Of a stretch of DNA of 64,000 nucleotides, positions 34,717 through 43,947 are shown one piece after another (within the stretch, counting starts at the first letter, position 1; the number at the start of each line of letters is the position of its first letter). This DNA is from Micromonospora sp. M71_S20 (GTDB lineage Bacteria > Actinomycetota > Actinomycetes > Mycobacteriales > Micromonosporaceae). The stretch covers positions 64,501 through 128,500 of the forward strand of contig NZ_RCCV01000002.1 of assembly GCF_003664255.1 (NCBI RefSeq). Direction: 5' to 3'. Under the pieces are notes generated by a model, which saw nothing but the letters and a program-made list of their open reading frames with translations, had not been told where the DNA came from and searched no databases. The position numbers and the translations under genes were made by a program.

Positions 34717-35990
34717 CCGGCATCGACATCCGCGGCCTGCCCCTGTCGGAGAAGCAGATCGAGTACGTCTGCGAGAGCGACTTATTCGTCAACCTCGCCG
34801 AGGGCGCCATCCGGTCCGGGAAGACTGCCTCTGGGCTGCTGCGTTGGCTGATGTACCTCGCCGACCCGAAGACCCCGAAGAGCGGGGACCTGGTCGTCAC
34901 CGCCAAGACGTACGACACGGCGGTCCGGAACATCTTCAACCCGCTCCGCGACCCGGTGCTGTTCGGGCCGCTGGCGAAGGCCACCAGCTACACCCGGGGC
35001 GCGCCGACCGCGACGATCCTCGGCACGCAGGTGGAGGTCATCACCTTCAACGACGAGCGCAGCGAGAACCGGCTCCGCGGTATGACGTGCCGGGGCGCGT
35101 ACGTCGACGAGTGGTCGCTGATGCCGAGGTCGTTCCACGAGCAGCTCCTCGGCCGCTGCTCCGTCGACGGCAGCCAGATCTTCGGCAACACCAACCCGGA
35201 CAACCCCCGCCACTGGCTGATGACCGAGGGCATCGAGCGGGCCCGCCCGGGTGGGGACCTGGCCGGCGACTGGTACGTGCTGAAGTTCCTGCTCGACGAC
35301 AACCCGGTGCTGAGCCAGAAGGTGAAGGACCGGTACCGGAGGCAGTACCGGGGCCTGTACTACCGGCGGAACATCCTCGGCGAGTGGTGCATCGCCGAGG
35401 GCACCGTCTACGAGAGCTGGGACCCGGCGAAGCACGTGGTCAAGCAGCTCCCCGGCATCACCCGATGGATCTCGCTGGGCGTCGACTACGGCACCGTCAA
35501 CCCGTTCGCCGGCCTCCTCCTGGGCGTCGGCGTCGACGGACACCTGTACCTCGCCCGCGAATGGCGCTGGGACAGCAAGAAGCAGCAGCGCAGCCTCACC
35601 GACGCCGAGTATTCCGCCCGGCTGCGCGCCTGGCTGGACAAGCTGAGCATCCGCCCCGACTGGATCTGCGTCGACCCCTCGGCCGCCAGCTTCTCCACCC
35701 AGCTCTTCCGGGACGGGCTGTTGCCGACCAACGCCGACAACGACGTCCTCGACGGCATCCGGCTCATCGCGTCGCTCCTCGCCGAGGGCCTGCTCTACGT
35801 CCACGAGTCCTGCACCGGCTGGATCGAGGAGGTCCCCGGCTACGTGTGGGACGAGAAAGCCGCCCTCCTCGGAGAGGACAAGCCGGTCAAGGCCGGTGAC
35901 CACTCGCTGGACGCTGGCCGGTACGCGATCAAGACCCCCGAGGTGCTCTGGCGACCCCTGGTCCGGGGAGCGCTCGACCTCGCAGCATGA
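34713..35990 (+). CDS. Terminase large subunit (PBSX type)
   Basis: 425 aa, GTG start. ATPase Walker A variant LAEGAIRSGKTASGLL, Walker B GAYVDEWSLM, and coupling motif FGNTNPDNPRHWLM. C-terminal nuclease domain with SLGVDYGTVNPFAGLL (first Asp), ICVDPSAASF and a late SLDAGRYAI Asp. Packages DNA into the prohead. Typical PBSX/SPP1-like family length. Confidence 0.93.
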   Translation: MTGIDIRGLPLSEKQIEYVCESDLFVNLAEGAIRSGKTASGLLRWLMYLADPKTPKSGDLVVTAKTYDTAVRNIFNPLRDPVLFGPLAKATSYTRGAPTATILGTQVEVITFNDERSENRLRGMTCRGAYVDEWSLMPRSFHEQLLGRCSVDGSQIFGNTNPDNPRHWLMTEGIERARPGGDLAGDWYVLKFLLDDNPVLSQKVKDRYRRQYRGLYYRRNILGEWCIAEGTVYESWDPAKHVVKQLPGITRWISLGVDYGTVNPFAGLLLGVGVDGHLYLAREWRWDSKKQQRSLTDAEYSARLRAWLDKLSIRPDWICVDPSAASFSTQLFRDGLLPTNADNDVLDGIRLIASLLAEGLLYVHESCTGWIEEVPGYVWDEKAALLGEDKPVKAGDHSLDAGRYAIKTPEVLWRPLVRGALDLAA

Positions 35991-36003
35991 TGAAGGAGGC
36001 CCG

Positions 36004-37611
36004 GTGCCGATCCCGACCGATGGCGCCTGGCCGCCGCCCGCTTATCAGCCCGCCTACGACGCCTACCGCGACTGGGACGCCTGGTACGCCGGCGATCCGG
36101 ACCGCCTCCGCAAGGTCTACGCCGGCCGGACCACCTCCGCCACGATCCTCCGGCCCGGGCAAACCGCCGGCGGCCTGCTCGGCATGGTGTCCCGCTGGCT
36201 GTGGGGCGCACCCGCCCCGGTCGGCCAGCGCGACGGCCGCCTCCACGTTCCCCTCCCTGCCGACCTCGCCGCGACCTCCGCCAACCTGCTCTTCTCCGAG
36301 CCGCCGAAGCTGGACCACGAGGACGCCGGGGTCATGGAGCGCCTGGAGCAGCTCGTCGAGGACGGCTTCGCCACCATGCTGCTGCACGCCGCCGAAGCGG
36401 ACTCGGCGCTCGGCGACGTCTACCTCCGCCCGGTCATCGACACCGACGTGCTCCCCGACCGGGCCTTCCTGACCGCCGTGCACGCCGACGGGGCACTGCC
36501 CCTGATCCGCTGGGGCCGGCTCGTCGAGGTCACCTTCTGGTCCGAGCTGCTCGTCGACGGCGACACCCACATCCGGCTCCTGGAGCACCACGACGTCGTC
36601 AACGGGGCAGGCCGGATCGTGTACGCCCTCCACGAGGGCACGAAGGACCGGCTCGGCCGGGCGGTGCCGCTCACCGATCACGCCTCCGCCGCGTACCTCG
36701 CCGAGCTGGTCGACGAGGACGGCGCCCAGGCGACCGGCCTCAACCGGCTCGACGTGGTTCGGGTGCCGAACGCCGGCCCGCAGCGGCTCTGGCGCGCGTC
36801 GCCCGGCCTGAAGTACTTCGGCCGCTCCGACTTCGACGGCAACGAGCAGTGGTTCGACGCCCTCGACGACACGTGGACGTCCTGGCTGCGGGACGTGCGG
36901 CTCGCCCGGACCCGGATCCTGGCCCCGGAGTACATGCTGGAGTCCCTCGGCGCCGGCAACGGGGCGGTGTTCGACGCCGACCGCGAGGTGTTCACTGCCC
37001 TCCGCATGGCACCCAACAAGCAGGGCCCTGACCAGGGCATCACCCTCAACCAGTTCCTGATCCGTCACGAGCAGCACAAGGCGACCGCCGATGCGATCGT
37101 GGAGACTGCGTTGCGGCACGCTGGCCTGTCCTCGCAGACCCTTGGCGAGGAGGGCGACGTGGCGGTCACCGCCACTGAGGTCCAGGCGCGGGAGCGGCAG
37201 TCCTTCACGACCCGGGGTAACCGGATCCAGACGTGGCGGCCGGCCCTCGCCGACGCGATCGAGCTGCTCTTGGAGCTGGAGTACGCCAAGCGGCAGCAGC
37301 TCGGCGGTAGTCGCCCGGAGCCGGTGAAGGTCAACGTCGAGTTCGGCGACTCGGTGTCGGAGAGCCCGGAGACGATGGCCCGGACCCTCCAGCTCCTGCA
37401 CGCCGCCGAAGCCGTCAGCATCGAGACCCGGGTCCGCTGGGTGCACCCCGACTGGGACGACATCCAGGTCCGCGAGGAGGTGGCCCGGATCAAGGGCGAC
37501 GCCCCGCCGACGGTAGAGGTGGGCGGGGCCCTAGGCGCCCTCGCCGGGAACAGCCCGCCGCCCACCGACGACGCCGGCCAGGACGCCGAGGAACCGCCGG
37601 CCGAGGAGTAG
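36004..37611 (+). CDS. Portal protein (SPP1 gp6-like)
   Basis: 535 aa from GTG 36004, with GAAGGAGG placed just upstream. Features of the SPP1-type portal family: WYAGDPDRLRKVYAG near the start, LPADLAATSANLLFSEPPKL, and a helical crown with ALRHAGLSSQTLGEEGDVAVTATEVQARERQSFTTRGNRIQTW. Forms the dodecameric DNA gate of the head. Followed by the MuF gene after 6 bases. Confidence 0.9.
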   Translation: MPIPTDGAWPPPAYQPAYDAYRDWDAWYAGDPDRLRKVYAGRTTSATILRPGQTAGGLLGMVSRWLWGAPAPVGQRDGRLHVPLPADLAATSANLLFSEPPKLDHEDAGVMERLEQLVEDGFATMLLHAAEADSALGDVYLRPVIDTDVLPDRAFLTAVHADGALPLIRWGRLVEVTFWSELLVDGDTHIRLLEHHDVVNGAGRIVYALHEGTKDRLGRAVPLTDHASAAYLAELVDEDGAQATGLNRLDVVRVPNAGPQRLWRASPGLKYFGRSDFDGNEQWFDALDDTWTSWLRDVRLARTRILAPEYMLESLGAGNGAVFDADREVFTALRMAPNKQGPDQGITLNQFLIRHEQHKATADAIVETALRHAGLSSQTLGEEGDVAVTATEVQARERQSFTTRGNRIQTWRPALADAIELLLELEYAKRQQLGGSRPEPVKVNVEFGDSVSESPETMARTLQLLHAAEAVSIETRVRWVHPDWDDIQVREEVARIKGDAPPTVEVGGALGALAGNSPPPTDDAGQDAEEPPAEE

Positions 37612-37617
37612 TAGTAG

Positions 37618-39345
37618 ATGGCCCTCACCGGCGACCAGATCGAGCAGGCCAGCCGAAGCACGGTCGACCTGTACCGGGGTGCCGAGCAGGCGATCCTCGC
37701 CGAGGTCACCCGCCGCCTCGCCGCCGGGCAGGACGCTCCGGACTGGGCAGTGACCCGCCTCGCCGCGCTCGGGTCGCTGCGACAGGCCGTCGAGCGGGTG
37801 CTGACCCTGGTTGCCGGCCGCGCCCCGGACCTGATCCACGAGATGCTCGCCGCCGCGTACCGGTCCGGTCAGGGCATCGCCACCCGGGACCTGCCCGCCT
37901 CGCTACTGCGAGATGCTCCGGACCTGGCCAGGGCGGCGGGGACCGTACCGCGGATCGCGGTGGCGGAGAACCTCGCCAGCGCTCTGGTGACCGACATCGA
38001 AGCGAAGCACAGCGCGGTGCTGCGGCGGGTGACGGACGTCTACCGGCAGGTGATCGCGCAAGCGACCGCCGTGTCGGTGGCGGGCGGCATGACCCGCAGG
38101 CAGGCCAGCCAGTGGGCCTATCAGCGGTTCATCGACCAGGGCGTGACGTCGTTCGTCGACTCCGGCGGCCGGCGGTGGCGGCTCTCCTCGTACGTCGAGA
38201 TGGGCGCCCGCACGGTCACCCAGCGGGCCGCCGTACAGGGCCAGACGGACCGGTTGAGCACCCTCGGCGTGGACACCGTCATCGTGTCCGACAGCCCGCG
38301 CGAGTGCGAGCGCTGCCGGCCGTGGGAGGGCAAGGTGCTCTCCATTGGCGGCGGGCAGCGCGGGCGGGTGGAACTGCGCAGCATGGTCGGCGCCGGCACA
38401 GTCACCGTGGACATCGCCGGCACCGTCGACGAGGCCCGCGCGGCAGGCCTCCAGCACCCGAACTGCACGCACTCCCTGCGCGCGTACCTGCCCGGCGCGA
38501 CGAAGCGACCGGCCCGTCCGACGGCCAACCCGCAGGGGTACGAGGCCAAGGAGCGGCAACGCGAGATTGAGCGGCAGATCCGGAAGTGGAAGGAGCGGGA
38601 GGCCGGCGCCCTGGACGACGTGGGCAAGGCGACCGCTGCGGCGAAGGTCAAGGCGTGGCAGGGCACGATGCGTGACCACCTCGCCGCGAACCCCGAGCTG
38701 AAGCGCCTGCCGTACCGGGAGCAGATCGGCGCCGGAAACACCCCGCCGAAGCCGACCACGGCCAGCGCCCCGCCGGCCCGGCCGACGCCGGCCTCCGGAC
38801 GGGCCGCCCTGGACGCCGCCCCGATCAACGTCCGCTCCGACGCCGCCCAGCGGCAGCTCACCGCCGACGAGCGCGACGCGGTCTACCAGTACCGGGGCAG
38901 CCTGTACGCCAACCTCAACGGGGCGCTCAGGCGCGCAGGCGGCCGACTGCCGACCGGCTTCGCCTTCGAGTTCTTCCGGGACGCTACGAAGCAGCTCGAC
39001 CGGGCGATACGGAAGTCCCGCCTGACCGCCGACGTGCTCGTCCATCGGGGCATCGCCGACCCGCTCGCGGTGTTCGGCCCGGCCGCCGGCCGTGCCCTGC
39101 CCGCCGGCGCCAGGTGGACGGAGCACGCCTACGTCTCCAGCACGGCGGCCCGCGCGGTCGCCGAGGAGTTCGCCCGCTCCGGTGCGGTGCTCACCATCCG
39201 GGTGCCGCGCGGCACCGGCGCACTCCAGCTCTCCGGCACCGAGTACGAGTCGGAGCTGCTGCTGGAGCGCGGGCTGACACTGCGCGTAGTGTCCGACACG
39301 GGGCCCGGCCCGGGCCGGCAGATCGTGGCGGAGGTGGTCCGGTGA
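37618..39345 (+). CDS. MuF-type minor head protein fused to an ADP-ribosyltransferase domain
   Basis: 575 aa. Residues about 1-300 are the MuF head-morphogenesis part, ending with SPRECERCRPWEGKVLS and LQHPNCTHSLRAYLPG, the usual Cys/His pairs. A charged linker leads to a C-terminal domain (about 395-575) with the R-S-E layout of ADP-ribosyltransferase toxins: VLVHRG (Arg 477), YVSST (Ser 507/508) and YESELLLERG (ExE, Glu 544 and 546). MuF toxins of temperate phages are known polymorphic effectors thought to be packaged and delivered with the DNA. Target unknown. No obvious immunity gene lies next to it; the small gene at 39342 is the only direct neighbour. Confidence 0.88.
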   Translation: MALTGDQIEQASRSTVDLYRGAEQAILAEVTRRLAAGQDAPDWAVTRLAALGSLRQAVERVLTLVAGRAPDLIHEMLAAAYRSGQGIATRDLPASLLRDAPDLARAAGTVPRIAVAENLASALVTDIEAKHSAVLRRVTDVYRQVIAQATAVSVAGGMTRRQASQWAYQRFIDQGVTSFVDSGGRRWRLSSYVEMGARTVTQRAAVQGQTDRLSTLGVDTVIVSDSPRECERCRPWEGKVLSIGGGQRGRVELRSMVGAGTVTVDIAGTVDEARAAGLQHPNCTHSLRAYLPGATKRPARPTANPQGYEAKERQREIERQIRKWKEREAGALDDVGKATAAAKVKAWQGTMRDHLAANPELKRLPYREQIGAGNTPPKPTTASAPPARPTPASGRAALDAAPINVRSDAAQRQLTADERDAVYQYRGSLYANLNGALRRAGGRLPTGFAFEFFRDATKQLDRAIRKSRLTADVLVHRGIADPLAVFGPAAGRALPAGARWTEHAYVSSTAARAVAEEFARSGAVLTIRVPRGTGALQLSGTEYESELLLERGLTLRVVSDTGPGPGRQIVAEVVR

Positions 39346-39461
39346 CGCAGCCCGAGCAGGACCAGGGCGACGACCGCGAGGCCGCCGCCGACCGGATCAC
39401 CATGGACTACCGCGTCGAGCTGGAGCTACCCGAGCCAGACGCGGACGCTCAGGAGGACTGA
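39342..39461 (+). CDS. 39-residue acidic peptide after MuF-ART
   Basis: GTG 39342 overlaps the MuF-ART stop (GTGA). Strongly acidic product (EQDQGDDREAAADRITMDYRVELELPEPDADAQED). It could be a small head accessory or an immunity-like partner for the ART domain; nothing in the sequence decides this. Its end overlaps the antisense lipoprotein gene by 13 bases. Confidence 0.5.
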   Translation: MTQPEQDQGDDREAAADRITMDYRVELELPEPDADAQED

Positions 39462-39859
39462 GCCTCGGCGATGCGGACCATGTCCGCCCTGGCGTCATCG
39501 TCGGTCAGATCCTGCTCACCGGCCGCCCAGGACAGCACGTACCGGCCAGCCGGACGGGCATCGCCCACCTTGGCGAGCGTGCTGGCGGCCTGCTTGGCGG
39601 CGGCCTGATCGGCGTACTCGGTGACGGTTACTGCGTCCGTGGTGACCCGCGACGTGCAGCCCACCCCGCTGTCCCCGTCCTTTGCTTTACAGCCGTCGGA
39701 CGTGTCGCGGGGATTGGGCACCGGCCACTTCGGCGCGATGGCGTCAATCACCTGCTGCGCGCCGCCGGTCGTCGGGTCCGGTATCGATGGCTTCTCCTCA
39801 CCGCAACCGGCCAACCCGACGGCCAGCACCGCGACCACCCAGATGTGACGTGCCCTCAT
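39449..39859 (-). CDS. Lipoprotein, antisense in the head gene cluster
   Basis: 136 aa. Signal peptide with lipobox VVAVLAVGLAGC (Cys 19), so the mature protein would be lipid-anchored outside. The domain has two further Cys (DGCKAKDGDSGVGCTSR) that could pair, plus VTEYADQAAAKQAASTLAKVG and YVLSWAA, similar in pattern to small actinobacterial lipoproteins. Reversed between MuF-ART and scaffold genes, the classic place for a lysogen-expressed cargo gene; superinfection exclusion is a reasonable guess. Confidence 0.78.
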   Translation of the reverse strand: MRARHIWVVAVLAVGLAGCGEEKPSIPDPTTGGAQQVIDAIAPKWPVPNPRDTSDGCKAKDGDSGVGCTSRVTTDAVTVTEYADQAAAKQAASTLAKVGDARPAGRYVLSWAAGEQDLTDDDARADMVRIAEAQSS

Positions 39860-39957
39860 CGATACCTCCCAGTAGGTGACCCGGGCACGGTACAGGCCAG
39901 CGGCAAGGACCGCCGGTCACCAATCCGACACACGACCCGCCTCAAGGAGGCACCCCC

Positions 39958-40704
39958 GTGGACCCCAACACCCTGCCGACCGCCATCACGCCCGGCTTCA
40001 TCAACCCCCTCACCGGCCACCACGTCATCCCAGGCAAGGTCCTCGGGTACCGGCGCAACGGCCTGCCGATCCGCGTCGTCGCGGGTGGCTCCGGCGAGGG
40101 CGACGGTGGCGGCTCCGACGGGGGTGACGGCTCCGACGGAGGTCAGGACAGCGGTGACGCCGGCCAAGACGGCGACGGCAAGACCCCGAAGATCGTCGGG
40201 GAGTTCGACAAGGAGCGCCACGAGCGCGCCCTGGCCGCCGCCCGCGAGGGCGAGAAGAAGGCCAAGGCCGAGAAGAAGGCCGCCGAGGAGCGCGTCGCCG
40301 CGATTCTCCAGGCCGCAGGCCTCACCCCGGACGGCAAGACCGACCCCGCCGAGCAGCTCAAGGCCGCTGCCGCCGAGCGGGACAAGGCGGTCGCCCGGGC
40401 CCGCGACACCGCCGTGGAGCTGGCCGTCTACAAGCGCGCAGGCAAGGCCGGCGCCGACCCGGACGCCGTCCTCGACAGCCGCGGCTTCCTCAGCTCGGTC
40501 GCCGAGCTGGACCCCGACGCCGCCGACTTCGGTGACAAGGTCACCGCCGCGATCAAGACCGCGGTGAAGGCCAACCCGAAGCTCGCCGCGACCACCGCCG
40601 GCCAAGGGCCCGGCAAGCAGGGCGCGGACCACACCGGCGGGGGTGGCGACAAGAGCAAGCCCAAGACCCTCCACGACGCCGTAGCAGCCAAGCTCGGCGG
40701 CTGA
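39958..40704 (+). CDS. Capsid scaffold protein
   Basis: 248 aa, GTG start with AAGGAGG. Gly/Asp-rich N-terminal segment, long central coiled coil (EREKKA-type helices from about 78), and a short basic C-terminus (SKPKTLHDAVAAKLGG). Position just before the major capsid gene and the helical acidic character identify it as scaffold. No protease domain is visible. Confidence 0.82.
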   Translation: MDPNTLPTAITPGFINPLTGHHVIPGKVLGYRRNGLPIRVVAGGSGEGDGGGSDGGDGSDGGQDSGDAGQDGDGKTPKIVGEFDKERHERALAAAREGEKKAKAEKKAAEERVAAILQAAGLTPDGKTDPAEQLKAAAAERDKAVARARDTAVELAVYKRAGKAGADPDAVLDSRGFLSSVAELDPDAADFGDKVTAAIKTAVKANPKLAATTAGQGPGKQGADHTGGGGDKSKPKTLHDAVAAKLGG

Positions 40705-40722
40705 CACCGAAGAGGCTGACCC

Positions 40723-41679
40723 ATGCCCGTAACCCTGGCCCAGGCCAAGCTCAACACCCAGGACGACATCGACCTCCAGGTCATCGACGAGTTCCGCAAG
40801 TCCTCGTGGCTGCTGGACAACATGGTCTTCGACGACGTGGTCAACCCGGCCGGCGGCGGCGCCACGCTGACCTACGGCTACACCCGGCTGGTCACCCAGC
40901 CCACCGCCGCGTTCCGCGCGATCAACAGCGAGTACGTGCCGACCGAGGTGACCCGCCAGCGGTACACCACGGACCTGAAGGTCCTCGGTGGTTCGTTCCA
41001 GATCGACCGCGTCCTCGCGAAGGTCGGCCCCGCCCTGTCGGGCGAGGTCGCCCTCCAGATGTCGCAGAAGATCAAGGCCGCTCGCTCAAAGTTCCAGGAC
41101 GCCGTGATCAACGGCGACTCCGCCGTGGACGCGCAGTCCTTCGACGGCCTCGACAAGGCCCTCACCGGCAGCTCGACCGAGATCGACGCCGCTGCCGGCA
41201 CCGGCTACGACTGGTCGGCCGTCAACTCGCAGGCGACCGGCGTGGCCGCGCTGAAGTTCCTGCGCAGGCTGCACGCCAAGCTCGACGGCCGCCCGTCGGC
41301 GTTCCTGATGAACGGGGACGCGCTCGCCGCACTGGAGACCATCGCCGACTTCGTCTCCCAGCTCGGCACGCTGGACGCGTTCGGCCAGACCATCACCACC
41401 TGGCGGGGCATTCCGCTCATCGACCTCGGCGAGAAGCCCGGCACGTCCGACCCGGTCATCCCGACCGCCGCCGGCCTGACCGACATCTACGCGGTCCGGA
41501 TCGGCCTGGACGGGTTCACCGGCATCTCCACCGTCGGCGGCCAGCTGGTCCAGCAGTTCCTCCCCGACTTCACTACCCCCGGTGCCGTCAAGACCGGCGA
41601 GGTCGAGATGGGGCCCGTGGGCGTCGCCCTGAAGGCGACCAAGGCCGCCGCGGTGCTCCGCGGCATCAAGGTGGCCTGA
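40723..41679 (+). CDS. Major capsid protein
   Basis: 318 aa. N-terminal helix LAQAKLNTQDDIDLQVIDEFRKSSWLLDNMVFDD, then GATLTYGYTRL..., a long spine helix (SGEVALQMSQKIKAARSKFQDAVINGD), and an A-domain ending GVALKATKAAAVLRGIKV. This is the HK97-fold layout. The gene follows scaffold and precedes connector genes. Confidence 0.88.
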   Translation: MPVTLAQAKLNTQDDIDLQVIDEFRKSSWLLDNMVFDDVVNPAGGGATLTYGYTRLVTQPTAAFRAINSEYVPTEVTRQRYTTDLKVLGGSFQIDRVLAKVGPALSGEVALQMSQKIKAARSKFQDAVINGDSAVDAQSFDGLDKALTGSSTEIDAAAGTGYDWSAVNSQATGVAALKFLRRLHAKLDGRPSAFLMNGDALAALETIADFVSQLGTLDAFGQTITTWRGIPLIDLGEKPGTSDPVIPTAAGLTDIYAVRIGLDGFTGISTVGGQLVQQFLPDFTTPGAVKTGEVEMGPVGVALKATKAAAVLRGIKVA

Positions 41680-41682
41680 GCG

Positions 41683-42342
41683 ATGGCCCGGGTCACGAGC
41701 CCCGTGGAGGGCTTCACTGGGGACGGCCCGCAGGGGCTGCGCTTCGAGGACGGACAGGCCGAGACGGACAACCCGGCCCTGATCGCCTACTTCAAGCGGA
41801 AGGGGTTCGGCATCGACGACGCCGAACCGGTGACGCCGGAGGACCCGGAGCCGCCGGACCCGCGCGAGCACGGCACCACTCTGGTCGGCTCGGCCCTGCG
41901 GGACGCCGCCGTGGATCCGCGGCCGGAGGACTTCCTCCCGCCGACCAACGCCGGCCGGGCGAACCCGCACGGCGCCCAGGTCGTCTCGCCCGGCATCCAC
42001 GCCGTCAGCGGCCCGGGCCCGATCGTGCCGGGACCGGTGGGCCGCTTCGAACGGACCGAGGACGGCTCCGAGGTGGTCATCAGCGACACCGACGAGCAGC
42101 AGCGGCGGGAGACCACCGCTGCGGAGAAGGTCTTCCTGGAGCGGCGACCGGTGCCGCAGGCCACGGCCGAGCTCGGCGACCAGCAGCTGGCCGACGACGC
42201 CAAGGAGCCGCCGGCCGGCAACGCCTCTCAGGAGGCGTGGGCGGACTGGGTCATCGCCACTCGCCCCGACCTCGACGAGGCCGAGGTGCGGGCCATGAAG
42301 CGTGACGAGCTGCGCGAGCAGTACGGGCCGCGGCCCGAGTGA
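41683..42342 (+). CDS. Hypothetical head protein
   Basis: 219 aa. Pro- and acid-rich, low-complexity centre (TPEDPEPPDPREHG). The C-terminal helix ASQEAWADWVIATRPDLDEAEVRAMKRDELREQYG resembles the short SAP/LEM-like end domains found on head decoration or accessory proteins. Exact role unknown. Confidence 0.65.
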   Translation: MARVTSPVEGFTGDGPQGLRFEDGQAETDNPALIAYFKRKGFGIDDAEPVTPEDPEPPDPREHGTTLVGSALRDAAVDPRPEDFLPPTNAGRANPHGAQVVSPGIHAVSGPGPIVPGPVGRFERTEDGSEVVISDTDEQQRRETTAAEKVFLERRPVPQATAELGDQQLADDAKEPPAGNASQEAWADWVIATRPDLDEAEVRAMKRDELREQYGPRPE

Positions 42343-42402
42343 GTCGTGGGGGCGGTCGGGTCACCTCCGGCCGTCCCCGCCAATCCCGCCCAGGGAGGGC
42401 AC

Positions 42403-42771
42403 GTGGCGTACGCGACCATCGAGCAGCTCACCGAGAAGCTCGGCCGGACCCCGGTCAACGCACAGCAGCTACTCGACCGGGCGTCGAGGGATGTGGACCG
42501 GGCGCTGCTGTGCGCCGTCTACGACCCCGAGGACCAAGACGTCGTCACCGCGCTGCGGGAGGCGACCCTGGAACAGATCGCCGCCGGCTTCGACCACGGC
42601 GACGTCACCGGCAGCGGCACCCGCCGTCGGGGCGGCTTCAGCATCGGCCGCATCACCGTGCAGGCCGCCTCCGCCGACGACACCCCGGCCAAGATCGGCG
42701 GCCTCTGGGAGCAGGCGTGGACGATCCTCCAGGCGGCCGGGCTGACCGGCCACGGCCCGCAGAGCAGGTGA
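42403..42771 (+). CDS. Head-tail adaptor (gp6/gp15-like)
   Basis: 122 aa from GTG 42403, preceded by GGGAGGG. All-helical: YATIEQLTEKLGRTPVNAQQLLDRASRDVDRALL...VTALREATLEQIAAGFD. It occupies the connector position between capsid and neck genes. Confidence 0.75.
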   Translation: MAYATIEQLTEKLGRTPVNAQQLLDRASRDVDRALLCAVYDPEDQDVVTALREATLEQIAAGFDHGDVTGSGTRRRGGFSIGRITVQAASADDTPAKIGGLWEQAWTILQAAGLTGHGPQSR

Positions 42772-42774
42772 GCC

Positions 42775-43122
42775 GTGACGTGGGAGGAGTTCATCGAGCT
42801 GCACATCCCGGCGCCGCGGACCATCCAGGTGCAGGCGTACGAGGGCTCCGGCGCGTACGGCGACGTCCACGCGGCCCCCGTCGACGTGGGCCCGTGCGTC
42901 GTCGACGACACCACCCGCCGGGTCGTCGTGCAGACCCAGGACGCCGAGGGCGCTGAGGGTGTCTCCTCGACCACGGTGTTCGCGCCGATGGCCACGGTCG
43001 CCCCGCCCGGGTCCCTGGTCACCCTGCCCTGGACCAACCGCACCGCCAAGGTGCTCGCGGTCAGCGTTATGGAGGACCACGGCCTCGGCCTGCCCGAGCA
43101 CGTCGAGCTCTCCCTGGAGTGA
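42775..43122 (+). CDS. Head closure/stopper protein
   Basis: 115 aa, GTG start. Beta-rich (TIQVQAYEGSGAYGDVHA...GSLVTLPWTNRTAKVLAV), the usual small-barrel stopper following the adaptor. Assigned by fold impression and order. Confidence 0.68.
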   Translation: MTWEEFIELHIPAPRTIQVQAYEGSGAYGDVHAAPVDVGPCVVDDTTRRVVVQTQDAEGAEGVSSTTVFAPMATVAPPGSLVTLPWTNRTAKVLAVSVMEDHGLGLPEHVELSLE

Positions 43123-43126
43123 CGCC

Positions 43127-43483
43127 ATGGCCGACGAGTTTCGTCTCGACTGGGACGGCGACAAGGTGCTCGCCCTGATGCAGGACGCGTCGTTCGATGG
43201 CACCGAGGTGGCCGCCGAGCACCTGCTCCAGGTGGCCTCTGGGCTCGCCCCGCATGAGGAGGGCGACCTGGAGCGCTCCGGCGAGGTCAGCTCGGATCGC
43301 GGCTCCGGCGCGGTCGCGGTCAGCTTCGACCGGCCGTACGCCGTCCGGCAGCACGAGGACATGACCCTGCGGCACGACGACGGGCGGCAAGCGAAGTATC
43401 TGGAGGAGCCGATGGGCACCGAACGCGACGTCATGCTGGCCCTGATCGCGAAGTCCTCCCGCAAGCCCTTGGGCGGCTCCTGA
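43127..43483 (+). CDS. Neck protein (HK97 gp10-like)
   Basis: 118 aa. Pattern WDGDKVLALMQDASFDGTEVAAEHLLQVASGLAPHEEGDLERSGEV... with YAVRQHED, as in gp10-type neck proteins. TGATG overlap with the following gene. Confidence 0.75.
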   Translation: MADEFRLDWDGDKVLALMQDASFDGTEVAAEHLLQVASGLAPHEEGDLERSGEVSSDRGSGAVAVSFDRPYAVRQHEDMTLRHDDGRQAKYLEEPMGTERDVMLALIAKSSRKPLGGS

Positions 43484-43929
43484 TGGCCGCTGGCGACGGG
43501 TGGACGTCCCGACTCCTGGCCGGCCTCGCCGAGCACCTCCAGGCGGCCGGCATCGGCATCTACCGGGCCTCAGGCGTCTACCAGGCCAGCGAGGTCGGCA
43601 TCGTCATCCGCGGCATCCCCACCAGCCCGGACCGGATCATCACCCTCGCCCCCTACGTCGTCGCCTCCCCACCCGGAATGGCCGACATCAGGCAGGGCGT
43701 CCAGATCCGCTGCCGGGGCACGAAGGACCCCCGCGTGGTCGAAGACCTGGCCGACGCCGCCTTCGACGCGCTCGACAGCGCTCACGGACTCGTCTGGGGC
43801 GGCATCCCCATCGTGCAGGTCTACCGGCAGTCGTACGCCGCCCTCGGGGCGGACACGAACGGCCGGTGGGAGACCAGCAGCAACTACTACGTCGAGGCCA
43901 TGAGGCCCACGGCACACCGAACCGACTGA
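43483..43929 (+). CDS. Tail terminator protein
   Basis: 148 aa. Alpha/beta fold typical of tail terminators (LLAGLAEHLQAAG...VQIRCRGTKDPRVVEDLADAAFDALD...NYYVEAMRP). Caps the tail tube before head joining. Sits just before the major tail gene. Confidence 0.78.
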   Translation: MAAGDGWTSRLLAGLAEHLQAAGIGIYRASGVYQASEVGIVIRGIPTSPDRIITLAPYVVASPPGMADIRQGVQIRCRGTKDPRVVEDLADAAFDALDSAHGLVWGGIPIVQVYRQSYAALGADTNGRWETSSNYYVEAMRPTAHRTD

Positions 43930-43947
43930 CCCGACGAGGAGTACGTC

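Noticed and set aside
34782..35903. 373-codon frame opposite terL
   Set aside because: Shadow of terL, rich in Val/Gly/Asp with no domain.
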